In this document: positions 23,317 to 34,543 of the stretch, piece by piece
Position numbering within the stretch: position 1 is the first letter of the stretch
How the letters are laid out: each line of letters starts with the position of its first letter
NCBI RefSeq assembly: GCF_905220365.1
Contig: NC_061130.1
Location: 4,905,501 to 4,969,500, forward strand
Origin: Vanessa cardui
Taxonomy: Eukaryota; Arthropoda; Insecta; Lepidoptera; Nymphalidae
Direction: 5' to 3'
DNA length: 64,000 bases
Notes under the pieces: model-generated
Database searches by the model: none
What the model was told of the DNA's origin: nothing
What the model saw: the letters and a program-made list of their open reading frames with translations, nothing else
Position numbers and translations under genes: made by a program

Positions 23317-26165
23317 TTAGCGTTCACGGCGAGCTCGTTTTGCCCGCGCTGTGGGCGCCGATGGATTATGATCTTCATCATCTCGTCGCTTTGCTGGTAG
23401 ATGAGGCCTTTGTAATTGACTTTGAGCTGTCAATTGAAGTTGTAGTGCATGCGTGTTTAGTCTTTCAGCTAATAATAACGGCTTAAGAGCTGCCATTTTG
23501 TGACTGTACAACGTAACACGCGGCCTACTATTAACTGCGGCGGTTAGCTGTTCTCTTACTGTCATTTCGGTATTTTCAGAATTATTATTCCAACTATCAT
23601 TATCCTTTTCATCATTTTCATTTGTTTTTTCTGTCTTTTGGGTTGTCTCAGTGGGTTCACCATTATCCGGACTACATATAATGTTAACTTGTGCCCTCAC
23701 CTCAGCGTCAAATTTAGAAATAGTGCTCACCAGTGGTTTTGCCCAACCAATATGCAGTATAGGTGTCTGACTACCCTCTTCCCATTGGCAAATACCATCA
23801 TAAAACCTGACAAAAATGTATTTTTCATGTAACACATTATTTTGTAAAACATAATTATGGTATATATTGTTAATATTATATATGTTTTGTGGATTCTTAT
23901 TCTTTTGCAATTTTGTGAAAGATTATGTAAAAATTTAGAATAAGTTAATAATAAATTATAAGTTAAAAAAATCTCACCTTAAAAGTGATGCAAAACATTC
24001 AGGGTCTTTTAAAATAGATCTCGCTGAATGTCCTGAACTCTCAGCTTTCATCAGTTGAGGTATTAACTCATTTGCAATCTCAGAAAATTCTTTATAAATC
24101 TCTTCATCATCTCTTGAGTAGTTGTAACTGAAGGAGAAATAAATAATAATAAATTTTTATGTTGTGTTCTTATTTACTACAAATTTAAATAATTTATGTC
24201 ACTTACTGCCTGATGACGTCACCAGCACATGCCCACGCTTGGAAGGCTTCCTTGTACATCTTGTGTCTATGATAATAACCTCCTTGAAATGTATATGGGT
24301 ACACATGACGATCTTCGTAATGTGTTCTTGACGAACGAATTGATTGAATATACAATGAAGCTGAATCTGGCCTTAAATTACTTGATTTTATAACTCCAAT
24401 TTCATCATTAATTGTTGAACTCTCTGCTGCCTCTGTGTTATTGGCAATTTTCATGTACTCATCTAAGTCTCCAAGATTACCCAAAGCCATGGGATATGCT
24501 TCCAAATGACCTGAAAGGTAAGAATGTTTATAAAGAATATATGCCTCGTTTAGTCCTTGTACTTTATGAATCATTTAATCAAGTTAAATCAAATTAATTT
24601 AATAAGGTAGATTCTCTGAAGGTCTTCTTAATTTTCATTGTCCTGGATTCAATTATATTAAAGCTACCACTGATTCAGAATACAGTTGTAGAGCAAAGAG
24701 CTCATAAATAATCAGCAGTTATTATAATATTATTGGTATATTAAAAAAGATTGATTATTAAATACTATAATTCAATGAATACTATTCTGCATAAAAATCA
24801 AGGAACACCTACCCTACACTTTTTTTATCATCATTATATTTTAAGAAATATCTTATAATATATTTATTATAAAAGTGAAAACTTTGCCCAAGAATTGTAA
24901 AATTGACTTTTTGATGAAAAATCAGGGCATGGCAAGATAAACAGTTCTTCTTTAAATTTTTCTTAAACTGTCACATATTCAAAGTCTTTCATTAATCATC
25001 ACAATACGAGATAACACCAGTGTTTTTGCCCAGTTATTAGTTTGCATTTGTATCTCTTTTCTTTTAGAATGTGTCTGCATCTGATAGTAATCATTTTAAT
25101 TATAATTATACTTCAGTAGTTGTCTCGTCAAAAAAGTTATTTAAATACTAAAAGACACCCACTTACAGTTATTTATAATTTTTGCTTATGGAATAGGAAT
25201 ATAATAAATACAAACAAAAAAGAGTTGTTTAAATTTGAAACATTACCTTTATCATAAAGTAACCATAGCAGTTTATGCTGCATGAGTGCTACTTCATGAA
25301 CATCAATTGTGGGGGTTAAAGTAGGATTTATGGATGAAACCAATGCAGCCAGCTCCATTATCCTGGTGCACACAACTGGTTTGCCTGCCACATAAAGCCA
25401 TGATCTTGCGAGCACTCCTTCTCCTACTGATCTACCTCTTTTGTCTTCATTACCTTTGCCATGCCAAGTAACCTAAAAAATTACAAAATACGACAAATGA
25501 AAATCAACATTCAATTTAGGCAAGGTTTTGTTATAAATCTTTCTCATAGTAAAATTTTAATAATCTATAAAATATATATTAGTTATTATTACATATTAGT
25601 ATCTTACTTCAGCTGTATTTAACCCATCTTTTCCAAAGACTACCCAAGCATGATCTTCTGATAAGGCAAGATGAACATCATTTTTGCCTAATACTTGGCA
25701 GCCTGCAGTAACAGCAAAAGCGACACCAAAGCAGTCCAATTTATTTCCCGTCAAGAAGCTATAAATTGACTGGAGATGGGCTCTGTCTTTGTAGTAGCTT
25801 CGTGTTAACGAATTCCAAACGACATCAGCTACTCTTTTGACCAAATCACGGGTGGCTAAGTCACCGCTTAGTAACTTCGCATCAACGCCACTACGCATTA
25901 AAGATACAAATCGCTCATAAAGAGTTTTTACTTCGTCCCATTCCACAGACGGAAATTTCATCTTTACAAATTTATTTGATGCCAAATTTACATCTTTATC
26001 ACTATTTTTAACGTTTGTTAAATTGTTTTCAACTGCCCCTACAATGATTGAAAACAATGCCAAATCTGGTTCTTTAGTGCTACGCAATTGTTCTTCAAAT
26101 AGATCACAAACTTTTTGAATACTGTCTATAGGAAATATATGTTTATATTCTGATAAACTAGACAT
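23317..26165 (-). CDS. Mnn1: menin, 5 exons, 575 aa
   Basis: Exons 25608-26165, 25247-25472, 24207-24510, 23978-24127 and 23317-23806 join in frame. The protein matches menin along its length: EPDLALFSIIVGAVENN near the start, RDLVKRVADVVWNSLTRSYY, KDRAHLQSIYSFLTGNKLD, LALSEDHAWVVFG, TWHGKGNEDKRG, KLLWLLYDKGHLEAYPMALG, RDDEEIYKEF, KDPECFASLLRFYDGICQWE, and the C-terminal LNTHALQLQLTAQSQ with a basic nuclear tail (KRAR, RRER). Length is close to human menin (610-615 aa). Menin is a nuclear scaffold of MLL/Trithorax histone-methyltransferase complexes and also binds JunD. The gene is divergent from the INO80E-like gene, 623 bp apart start to start. Confidence 0.97.
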
Positions 26166-26788
26166 GATTTTTCATTTCACATTGTTTCAATTTCAGAAAT
26201 AAACAACAACATCAGCAGACGCCGGTTAGAAGTTGACATTGTTATTAAAAATATTGCTATATGAAAAATAAAAATAAATCAGAGGGAACACCCTCTGATT
26301 TATTAATAAATCCTTCAATTAACCTATAAAATATAATAATGTTTTAACTATACAAAAAAGCAGAAATCAGTTATTAAGTTAGTAAATATATATTACAGCT
26401 ATTAGCTAGTACAATAATTAGCTTGACTACTGCGGATCTTTTATGATAGTAACAGTTAGAGTGAATAAATGCTTCTCATTTAAATAATGATTTAAAATTT
26501 AGAAGTTATCCTCTAAAAAATATTCTAAGAATTGTATTATTTACACAATTCACCTTCGACTATAGCTGATAGACTTTAGTCTTTAAAAATAGCCAACAAA
26601 AAAAACGGTTTGTCGTGTCTTTGATGTCAATGTCAATGTCAGGGCAAAGGCAAAGCAAATTAACAAAACTGAAAACAAAATATTTTTAATTTAATGAATC
26701 TATTTGCAAAGAAACCTATTGTTACACCTAAGAATTAAATAGTATTTTAATTAGCAAACCCTTAAAGAGGATCTTTCAATAAGTAGTA
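26166..26788. promoter_or_regulatory. bidirectional promoter interval, menin / INO80E-like
   Basis: Two head-to-head genes share this 623-bp interval. It holds a 14-bp perfect stem with a 4-nt loop at 26273-26304 (left arm AATAAATCAGAGGG, loop AACA). A small upstream ORF of 14 codons starts at the ATG at 26694 in the plus-strand leader. No TATA box is obvious, as is usual for housekeeping genes. Confidence 0.55.
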
Positions 26789-27182
26789 ATGAACAATTAT
26801 CAAAATGAAAAACAAAATAAACGCTATCGCAAAAAGTATCACTTTATGAAATTACAAGTGAAAAGTTTAATAATAGTAGGTCCTTTACTTGATTAGAAAA
26901 TGTTCTACCATTTTGAAACTATTTCACTTTAACTTATTTATATTTATTTTACCATAGGAAAACGCTGCGTTATGTGATGAAGTGGCCAAAATTCAAGAAA
27001 ACATACAAATCGTAAAAGACGAAAGAAAATTTCTACTTAGAAAACTTCTTGAATATGAAAACGATGTTGACATAGGACATACATTTTACACACATGAATC
27101 ACTACCCATGTCGAATGGCTCAAAAACCAAAGCGAAAAAAAGAAACACAAGCAACCTTGAAGATACCACAAAAAATATTTGA
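26789..27182 (+). CDS. small INO80E/TBRG1-type coiled-coil protein, 2 exons, 103 aa
   Basis: Exons 26789-26875 and 26958-27182 join as SLII-ENAALCDE. The N-terminal half (QNKRYRKKYHFMKLQ, ENAALCDEVAKIQENIQ, DERKFLLRKLLEYEND) matches the conserved coiled-coil start of TBRG1 and INO80 complex subunit E. The C-terminal part is lysine-rich (KTKAKKRN) and ends after 103 aa, so the FYRN/FYRC region of TBRG1 is absent. This favours an INO80E-like chromatin-remodelling subunit. AATAAA follows at 27325-27330. A 14-codon upstream ORF from 26694 may dampen translation. Assignment is by motif recall, not search. Confidence 0.72.
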
Positions 27183-28085
27183 GTCGACTGGATAATGTTA
27201 AGACAATAATGAGTTTTATTTTAATTGTATTTATTTATTTATAGTGACCTGTTAAGATAAATACTAATAATAAGCTGAATATGACTAGAATCAACTAAAC
27301 ATAGAAAAAACCTTAGTTGTTAGTAATAAACTAAAAAAGTTGTACCCAATGTTTTCATCTGCATTTGATTTATATTGTTATACAAATAAAAATATACTGT
27401 TGACCTATTAAGGTCTACACAATCTTTTTTTGCTTAAGTGATTTTATCAATCCAGAAGTTGATTTGTATTTTTAAAAAGTTAGCAATAAATGATTGCAAT
27501 GAATTTTGCTTATACATATTTGTGAATAAACTGATTAAACTAAGAGACTAAAATAACATGTATTGTAAGCATAAGTTGGAACTTATGCTTACAATACATG
27601 TGGCATTGGACATAAATAGGAATTAAAATAGGGGAAAACATTGAATCTTATTGTTTCTTTATATTTTCAAATAAAGAACACCATAGAGGATTGAATAACT
27701 TCACATTATTTTTTTTATTTTATCAAGGCTAATATCATTATTATAATTATTATTTAAAAAAAAAAAACAATTTAAATTATATATAATTATACTCAGCACA
27801 TGATAATTTTTATGTTCTTTCCCTGTTTAATTTAATTCTTATTAAAATTGTTGATCCATATTTTTCATAATGTTTCATGTTTAAATAATCTTCCACATAT
27901 TCATACATATTTAAATTTTCATTATGTAGGATGTTTAATATATTCAGACATATTAGTAAAAATCATTATTTTCATACATATTTTATTATTACAAATGTAC
28001 AACAAATGAGTAGTTGGTACAGAAGTTAACTTTAAAATATAAATGTATAACAATATCCTAATACTCCATGTAAAATAAACCTAAA
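27183..28085. other. intergenic between convergent gene ends
   Basis: It contains the 3' ends of the plus-strand INO80E-like gene and the minus-strand KIAA1143-like gene. The perfect 46-bp palindrome at 27556-27601 lies here. The rest is AT-rich. Confidence 0.55.
27556..27601. repeat. perfect 46-bp palindrome
   Basis: 22-bp arms (27556-27577 and 27580-27601) are exact reverse complements with only GG between them. The left arm begins ACATGTATTGTAAGC. No flanking duplication or repeat family match in the window was seen. Confidence 0.92.
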
Positions 28086-28487
28086 CTATGTACTGTCATT
28101 ATCGGAATCATTGTCTGCAAAAGACAATAGTTGCTGTTGATTACTTTTTGATTTTGATGTCTTTTTTGATAAAACTTTATCATCTTTTGATTTCTTACTT
28201 GACTTTCCTTTAAAAATTACCTTTTGGTTTAGGTCTGCTTTAGTTTGTGCTTCTATTTGCTTAATTTTGTCTTTCTCAGCCTCTGCTTCTTCGGCAGTTA
28301 AATCACCTTTTTTTAATACAACAACTTGCGGTAAGTCAGTATCCTCGTCATCGACAAAATCGTCCTCGGAATTTTCAAGTTTATCAAATTTATGATTAAC
28401 ATTATCGTAACCGGCTTCCTTTTTAAGAACTTTTAAAAACGGTGGATCTTCTGGTTTAATATAAGCAATATTTCTCTTTCTGTTCAT
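28086..28487 (-). CDS. KIAA1143-family protein, single exon, 133 aa
   Basis: The uninterrupted frame starts MNRKRNIAYIKPEDPPFL, like the 'Y-x-P-x-x-P-x-FL' start of human KIAA1143. It contains the family hallmark PQVVVLKKGDLTAEEAEAE at about residues 53-71 and ends with a lysine/serine-rich part and LLSFADNDSDN, as in the family (LLSF...). The protein is highly charged and probably disordered. No catalytic motif is visible and the molecular role is unknown. The length (133 against about 154 in human) is normal for the family. Confidence 0.88.
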   Translation of the reverse strand: MNRKRNIAYIKPEDPPFLKVLKKEAGYDNVNHKFDKLENSEDDFVDDEDTDLPQVVVLKKGDLTAEEAEAEKDKIKQIEAQTKADLNQKVIFKGKSSKKSKDDKVLSKKTSKSKSNQQQLLSFADNDSDNDST

Positions 28488-29880
28488 ATTTTTCGTTATT
28501 TGTTATTCAATGGATCATCAGTTGTTTATTTTTCGTCTTATATACCATAACTTACTTGTTTTATGCAATTGTTTGTAGTGTTTGTATATTTATGTTATGC
28601 ACTAGTTTGGCGGTACCTCTTAATCGTGCAAGTAATTTCTACTTTGGTTCAGCACTAGAAAAACAACCAATTATATTTTAGGTAATTATAACTTAATGCT
28701 AAATGCCAAAATATTGACAGATGACATATTTTGATTATTTATTCAGATATTTTATCTGTCAACTACACAGTTTTTTATTGGATGTTATACTTAACATTAC
28801 AAGTTACAAGTTCATAGCATCATCGGTGGAGGACGAGTATAACACTCCACCGTGAAAATGAAGTCATCTCTTATTGATGTCCACCATTATTATTAGTGAC
28901 GTCACTAGCCCCGATCCTCGATTGCACTGGCTCCGCCAGAATGCTGTAACTTCTGCGAAAAATGATAATTTATATGTTATAAATTTACCTTTCATAAACC
29001 TGCGTTAACCCTGTTTTAATTTCTCGATCTCTCTCTTGTCATCACTTTCGTTGATGGTTAAATAACTTGTGATTAAAATACTTATCCAGTCGAAACCCAA
29101 TGGTTTACCCAAAAACAATGTTTTTTACGAGTTCTTTAAGGTTAGATTATACTACAGCTTAATTTAATAATTTTGTAATAAAATTTAAAATATTTAACAA
29201 TTGATAATTTCCAAACTCTCTTTTCCTTTATGAATGAGCTAATAATTATTTATAAGTACAAGTCAAACATGTTAATCCTCATTTAAATAAAACTATTTAT
29301 AACGGATGAATCGCGTATATTAATTATTTTTATATATAATAAATAGTTTTATTTAAATGTGTAATCATCGCGAAAATTTAAGACAACATTATGTTAATCC
29401 TCAGTCGACTTTACCAACTGATTAGCTTGACTAAGATTTAATCTTCGATTAAATTATTAGAATTCGATTAATTTAATCACGATACTAGTTTAAATAATAA
29501 TATTTAAACAAACATTTTTTTATCGAATTTAATTTATGTATAGATTTGAATACCTACAATGTTAACAAACCATAAAAAAAATCTCATTATGGTTAAATAC
29601 AGACTAAAAACATTTTAAAAAATATACTGTTTACCGAGAGGGTAAGAAATATTACTATTTACTGTAGTCTGTGAAAATATACTGCAAACAGCTATAGTGT
29701 ACAGCTCCAACTACTAAATTTAAATTATAATTTAGGTTTTTTGTATCGCCATTTTTTATTCTATTTCTGATCTAAAATTAGTTTTTAAAATGTTTCAGTA
29801 ATCCCCGTTAATTTTTGCTTCACTTGTCTTGTTTTAATCAGTTTCTTATTCTAAGCATAGACTACATAGTTATTGTATAC
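28488..29880. other. intergenic between KIAA1143-like and exportin-1
   Basis: The two genes are divergent. The interval holds the inverted repeat at 29280-29359 and a small GC-richer patch near 28,820-28,970 with short self-complementary arms (cggtggag...ctccaccg) that I could not identify. Confidence 0.5.
29269..29403. repeat. foldback element with 13-bp direct flanks
   Basis: Perfect 21-bp inverted arms lie at 29280-29300 and 29339-29359. A direct repeat ATGTTAATCCTCA occurs at 29269-29281 and 29391-29403, bracketing the structure. Confidence 0.75.
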
Positions 29881-30003
29881 TCTTTGGCATAGACATAACG
29901 ACATGTACACTAGCTTTTTCAAGCATCACGAAAACGACGAAAACAACGGGCTAGTGTGTATGGAAGTGCATTTGACCGATTGCGCCGCAATTAATATAAC
30001 CGG

Positions 30004-30299
30004 GTAAGTAATAAGAAAATGTGTTATTTGAATAATATGAAATTCAAAATTAAGTCGTACTTGTATTTTAAAAAGAACTATACTTAGCGAAAATGTCATT
30101 GTTAATCTTACGGGTGTGTGCACTCTTATTCTCTCACTCTAAACATGAGGTTTATATGATAAATTAATGTATTTTTCTGTTAAAAATGGACTTTATATGT
30201 AGATATTTCATAATTTGACATTAGTGGCGCTATAGCTATGTTTGCGCACGGAAGAGGTTAGAGCCTAAACCTTTCTAATTATGACTTAATTTCTTTCAG
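30004..30299 (+). other. probable 5' UTR intron of exportin-1
   Basis: A GTAAGTAA donor at 30004 and a pyrimidine-rich ttctttcag acceptor ending at 30299 bracket 296 bp just upstream of the exportin-1 start at 30394. A non-coding first exon around 29,900-30,003 is inferred; it needs transcript support. Confidence 0.5.
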
Positions 30300-30393
30300 A
30301 GTAGCGTGTGATGAGGAATGATTGAAAATAAAACACAATTGATTGGATTTTAATTAAGGAAAACATAACCAATAAGATACGACTTCTATCAGT

Positions 30394-33300
30394 ATGGCAA
30401 CTTTAGAACAGCAAGCTTCTAAACTTCTCGATTTCAACCAAAAATTGGATATAACTCTACTCGATAACATCGTTGGATGCCTTTATTCTACCGTAGGCGA
30501 CCAACAGCGTGTCGCACAAGATATTTTAACAGCCTTAAAGGAACATCCAGATGCATGGACTCGTGTAGACACAATTCTAGAGTATTCCCAGAATCAGGAA
30601 ACTAAATACTATGCTTTACAAATATTGGAACAAGTCATACAGACAAGGTGGAAAGTATTACCAAGAAATCAATGTGAAGGTATAAAGAAGTACATTGTTG
30701 GCCTTATTATAAAAAATTCATCAGATCCCGTCACCATGGAGAGTAATAAGGTTTACTTAAAAAAACTTAATATGATTTTAATACAAGTTTTGAAGAGAGA
30801 ATGGCCTCATAATTGGGAGACTTTTATAAGTGACATTGTTGGGGCATCTAAAACAAATGAGAGTCTTTGCCAAAACAACATGGTCATTTTGAAACTCCTC
30901 AGTGAGGAAGTGTTTGTCTTCAGTACAGGGCAACTTACACAGACAAAAGCCAAACATCTTAAGGATACTATGTGTTCTGAATTCAGTCAAATTTTCACTC
31001 TTTGTCAATTTGTCCTTGAAAATTCACAAAATGCACCTCTTGTGGATGCTACACTTCACACGCTATTAAGATTCTTAAATTGGATTCCCTTAGGGTATAT
31101 ATTTGAAATGAAATTGATAAGCACCCTTATATTTAAGTTTCTGAATGTACCGATGTTCCGTAATGTAACACTAAGTTGCTTGACAGAGATTGCCGGTGTG
31201 ACAGTAAGTAACTATGAAGAACAATTTGTGGCACTTCTTGTACAAACCATGGAGCAATTAGAAGCCATGCTTCCTCTCACAACAAACATACGTGAAGCTT
31301 ATGCTGCAGGTCGAGATCAAGAACAAGTTTTCATTCAAAATCTTGCTCTATTTCTATGTACATACCTGAAAGAACATGGACAGTTAATTGAGAGAAGAGG
31401 ACTTACAAATACATTGATGAATGCACTTCGATACCTAGTATTAATATCAGAAGTGGAGGAAGTAGAAATTTTCAAAATATGCTTAGAGTTTTGGAATGCA
31501 TTAACTGCTGATTTGTATAAGATTGCTCCCTGTGCACATTCGGCGGGGTTATATGGTTTGGGAAAAACTGGAGGTCGGAAAGCCTTGTATGCTGATGTAC
31601 TAAGTGGAGTTCGTTACATCATGATATCTCGGATGGCTAAACCTGAAGAAGTTTTAGTAGTTGAAAATGAAAATGGTGAAGTGGTAAGAGAATTTATGAA
31701 AGATACTGATTCCATTAATTTATACAAAAACATGAGGGAAACCTTAGTGTACTTGACACATTTAGATTATACGGACACGGAGAGGATAATGACAGAGAAG
31801 CTCCAAAATCAAGTTAATGGCACTGAGTGGTCCTGGAAAAACCTCAACACACTTTGTTGGGCAATTGGCTCTATCTCAGGAGCTATGTTGGAAGAGGATG
31901 AGAAACGATTCTTGGTAATTGTTATCAAAGAGCTTTTAGGTCTGTGTGAGCAAAAAAAAGGTAAAGATAACAAGGCTATCATAGCCAGTAACATAATGTA
32001 TGTTGTTGGGCAGTATCCCCGTTTCCTAAGAGCCCACTGGAAGTTTTTGAAAACAGTTGTAAATAAACTTTTTGAATTCATGCATGAAACTCATGATGGT
32101 GTTCAAGATATGGCCTGCGATACTTTTATAAAAATTGCTTTAAAATGTCGACGCCATTTCGTCACTACACAAGTGTGTGAAGCTTGTCCATTCATTGAAG
32201 AAATTTTAAGTACAATAAGTTCTATCATCTGTGACTTGCAAACCTTACAAGTTCATACATTTTATGAGGCCGTTGGATATATGATTAGTGCACAAGTTGA
32301 TCAAGTTGCACAGGAACAATTGATTGAAAAGTATATGTTACTTCCTAATCAGGTCTGGGATGATATCATTTCACAAGCTTCTCACAACGTTGATATACTT
32401 AAAGATCCAGAAGCAGTTAAACAGCTTGTAAGTATACTTAAAACCAATGGCCGAGCCTGTCGAGCATTAGGTCATCCATATGTTGTGCAACTGGGCAGAA
32501 TTTACTTGGACATGTTAAATGTTTACAAAGTTATGTCAGAAAATATCAGTCAGGCTATAGCATTAAATGGTGTGGTAGTGACTAAACAACCACTAATCAA
32601 AAACATGAGGATCATCAAAAAAGAGACCCTAAAATTAATAGCTAGTTGGGTGTCACGCTCAACAGACAACAGCATGGTGTTGGAAAACTTTATTCCGCCA
32701 TTACTGGATGCCGTTCTTTTAGATTATCAAAGGACATCAGTTCCTGATGCAAGAGAACCAGAAGTTCTATCATGTATGGCAGCCATAGTCTATAAACTTG
32801 GTGGACATATTACTTCTGAAGTACCCAAAATATTTGATGCTGTCTTTGAGTGTACTTTGGAAATGATTAACAAAGATTTTGAAGAATATCCAGAGCACAG
32901 GACTGAGTTTTTCCTTCTACTGCAGGCAGTCAATACACATTGTTTTAAAGCATTCCTAAGTATACCTCCAGCTCAATTTAAATTGGTGCTGGATTCCATA
33001 ATTTGGGCATTTAAACACACAATGCGAAATGTTGCGGACACAGGATTACAGATATTATATAGACTGCTACAGAATGTGGAGCAGCATCCACAAGCAGCAC
33101 AAAGTTTCTACCAGACATACCTATGTGACATATTGGAGCATGTATTTAGTGTTGTGACAGACACCTCTCATGGTGCAGGTCTTACAATGCATGCTACAAT
33201 TTTAGCATATATATTCTCTTTGGTAGAAACTGGTCGCGTTTCTGTTCCACTAGGACGAACTGCAGACAATGTCCTTTATATCCAAGTAAGTATTATGTAG

Positions 33301-34479
33301 TTAACTTTTTCATTACTTTTTCTATTATTAAGTTTCATTAGATTTAACAAAATTTAAAAAAGGTTTTAACATTTACATGTATTAACATTTAACATGCACA
33401 GAATATATTTTTAATAACTATGTAAATTAATCAGAATTACTAATAGTCAAATATTTAATTATTTTCCTCTGCTATAGAGTATGTATGTGAATAAGTATTA
33501 AATTTTATATATTTTTCTTTACAGGAATATGTGGCAAATCTTCTAAAGACAGCATTCCCACATTTGACAGATAATCAAGTGAAGATTACTGTCCAAGGGT
33601 TGTTCAATTTGGACCAAGACATACCTGCTTTCAAGGATCATCTCCGAGATTTCTTAGTCCAGATAAGAGTAAGTGTTGATTGCAATTATATAAAAAAATG
33701 TAAATTTTCCATTTATTTTAAATTACAAGAATATGTCATGAAAAAATATAAAATTATATAAAATATATATAATTGTATTCAGAAAAAGCTTTAATTATGA
33801 ATATTTTATTAACAATACTAAGAAGTACTGACAGTATTTAAGCAGCATTTTAATAAAAATAAAAATTGATGAATTGTTTCGTAAATCAATTCATACAACA
33901 TAATACTACACATGACATTATATTCTTATTAAACTTTCAATAAATATGACTTATTATCTGAAAAAAAAATAAACTAGTCAGTGGTTTAGTAAAAAAAGTC
34001 TTATGTTGATCTAAGACTATAATGTGATCTTGCTGTGGCTTCAATAATAGGGTCATTGTTTATAGCCAGTACAAAAATAATGTGAAATTAGGAATAAAAT
34101 TAATGTTAAATAATATATTTTTTTCTCTGAAATATCTATAATACGTAGACCTTTATTACTATTACATGTGCACCAATAAGAAAATATCAAAAAAGTCATA
34201 TATGCTATTATTTAGGAATTACGATTTATATAGCTCAATCGACATTGACATACATAAGAATCGATAAATACTTTCTTTACAATAGGAATCGCTAAGTTAT
34301 TAGAATGACATTTTTTATTATCTGTTTCTCAGGAATACACAGGTGAAGATGACAGCGACTTGTATTTAGAAGAGCGATTGTTTGCACTTCGTCAAGCCCA
34401 GGAAGAGAAGCGGAGGGTACAATTATCAGTGCCGGGCATCATTAACCCTCATGAATTGCCTGAAGAGATGCAAGATTAA
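30394..34479 (+). CDS. emb: exportin-1 (CRM1), 3 coding exons, 1060 aa
   Basis: Coding exons 30394-33285, 33525-33668 and 34333-34479 join in frame. The protein matches CRM1/XPO1 from end to end. It has an importin-beta-like N-terminus (QRVAQDILTALKEHPDAW, KYYALQILEQVIQTRWK), the NES-groove region with LLGLCEQKKGKDNKAIIASN, the repeat HAHWKFL-type block (RFLRAHWKFLKTVVNKLFEF), and a C-terminus ending GIINPHELPEEMQD. Cys518 corresponds to the leptomycin-B-reactive cysteine (C528 in human). CRM1 carries NES proteins and some RNAs out of the nucleus with RanGTP. Length fits (Drosophila emb 1063, human 1071). The first 964 codons are one uninterrupted exon. AATAAA is at 34538-34543. Confidence 0.98.
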
Positions 34480-34543
34480 ATATTATTTAAGTAAGGAAGG
34501 TTAACAATGGTAACAGTTCACTTAATATGAAATAATTAATAAA

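Noticed and set aside
27556..27601. MicroRNA precursor
   Set aside because: A perfect stem with a 2-nt loop lacks the loop size and bulges of an animal pre-miRNA.
30394..33300. Exportin-1 as a processed retrocopy because of its long first exon
   Set aside because: Two further coding exons with proper introns, an intact frame and a 5' UTR intron indicate the native gene.
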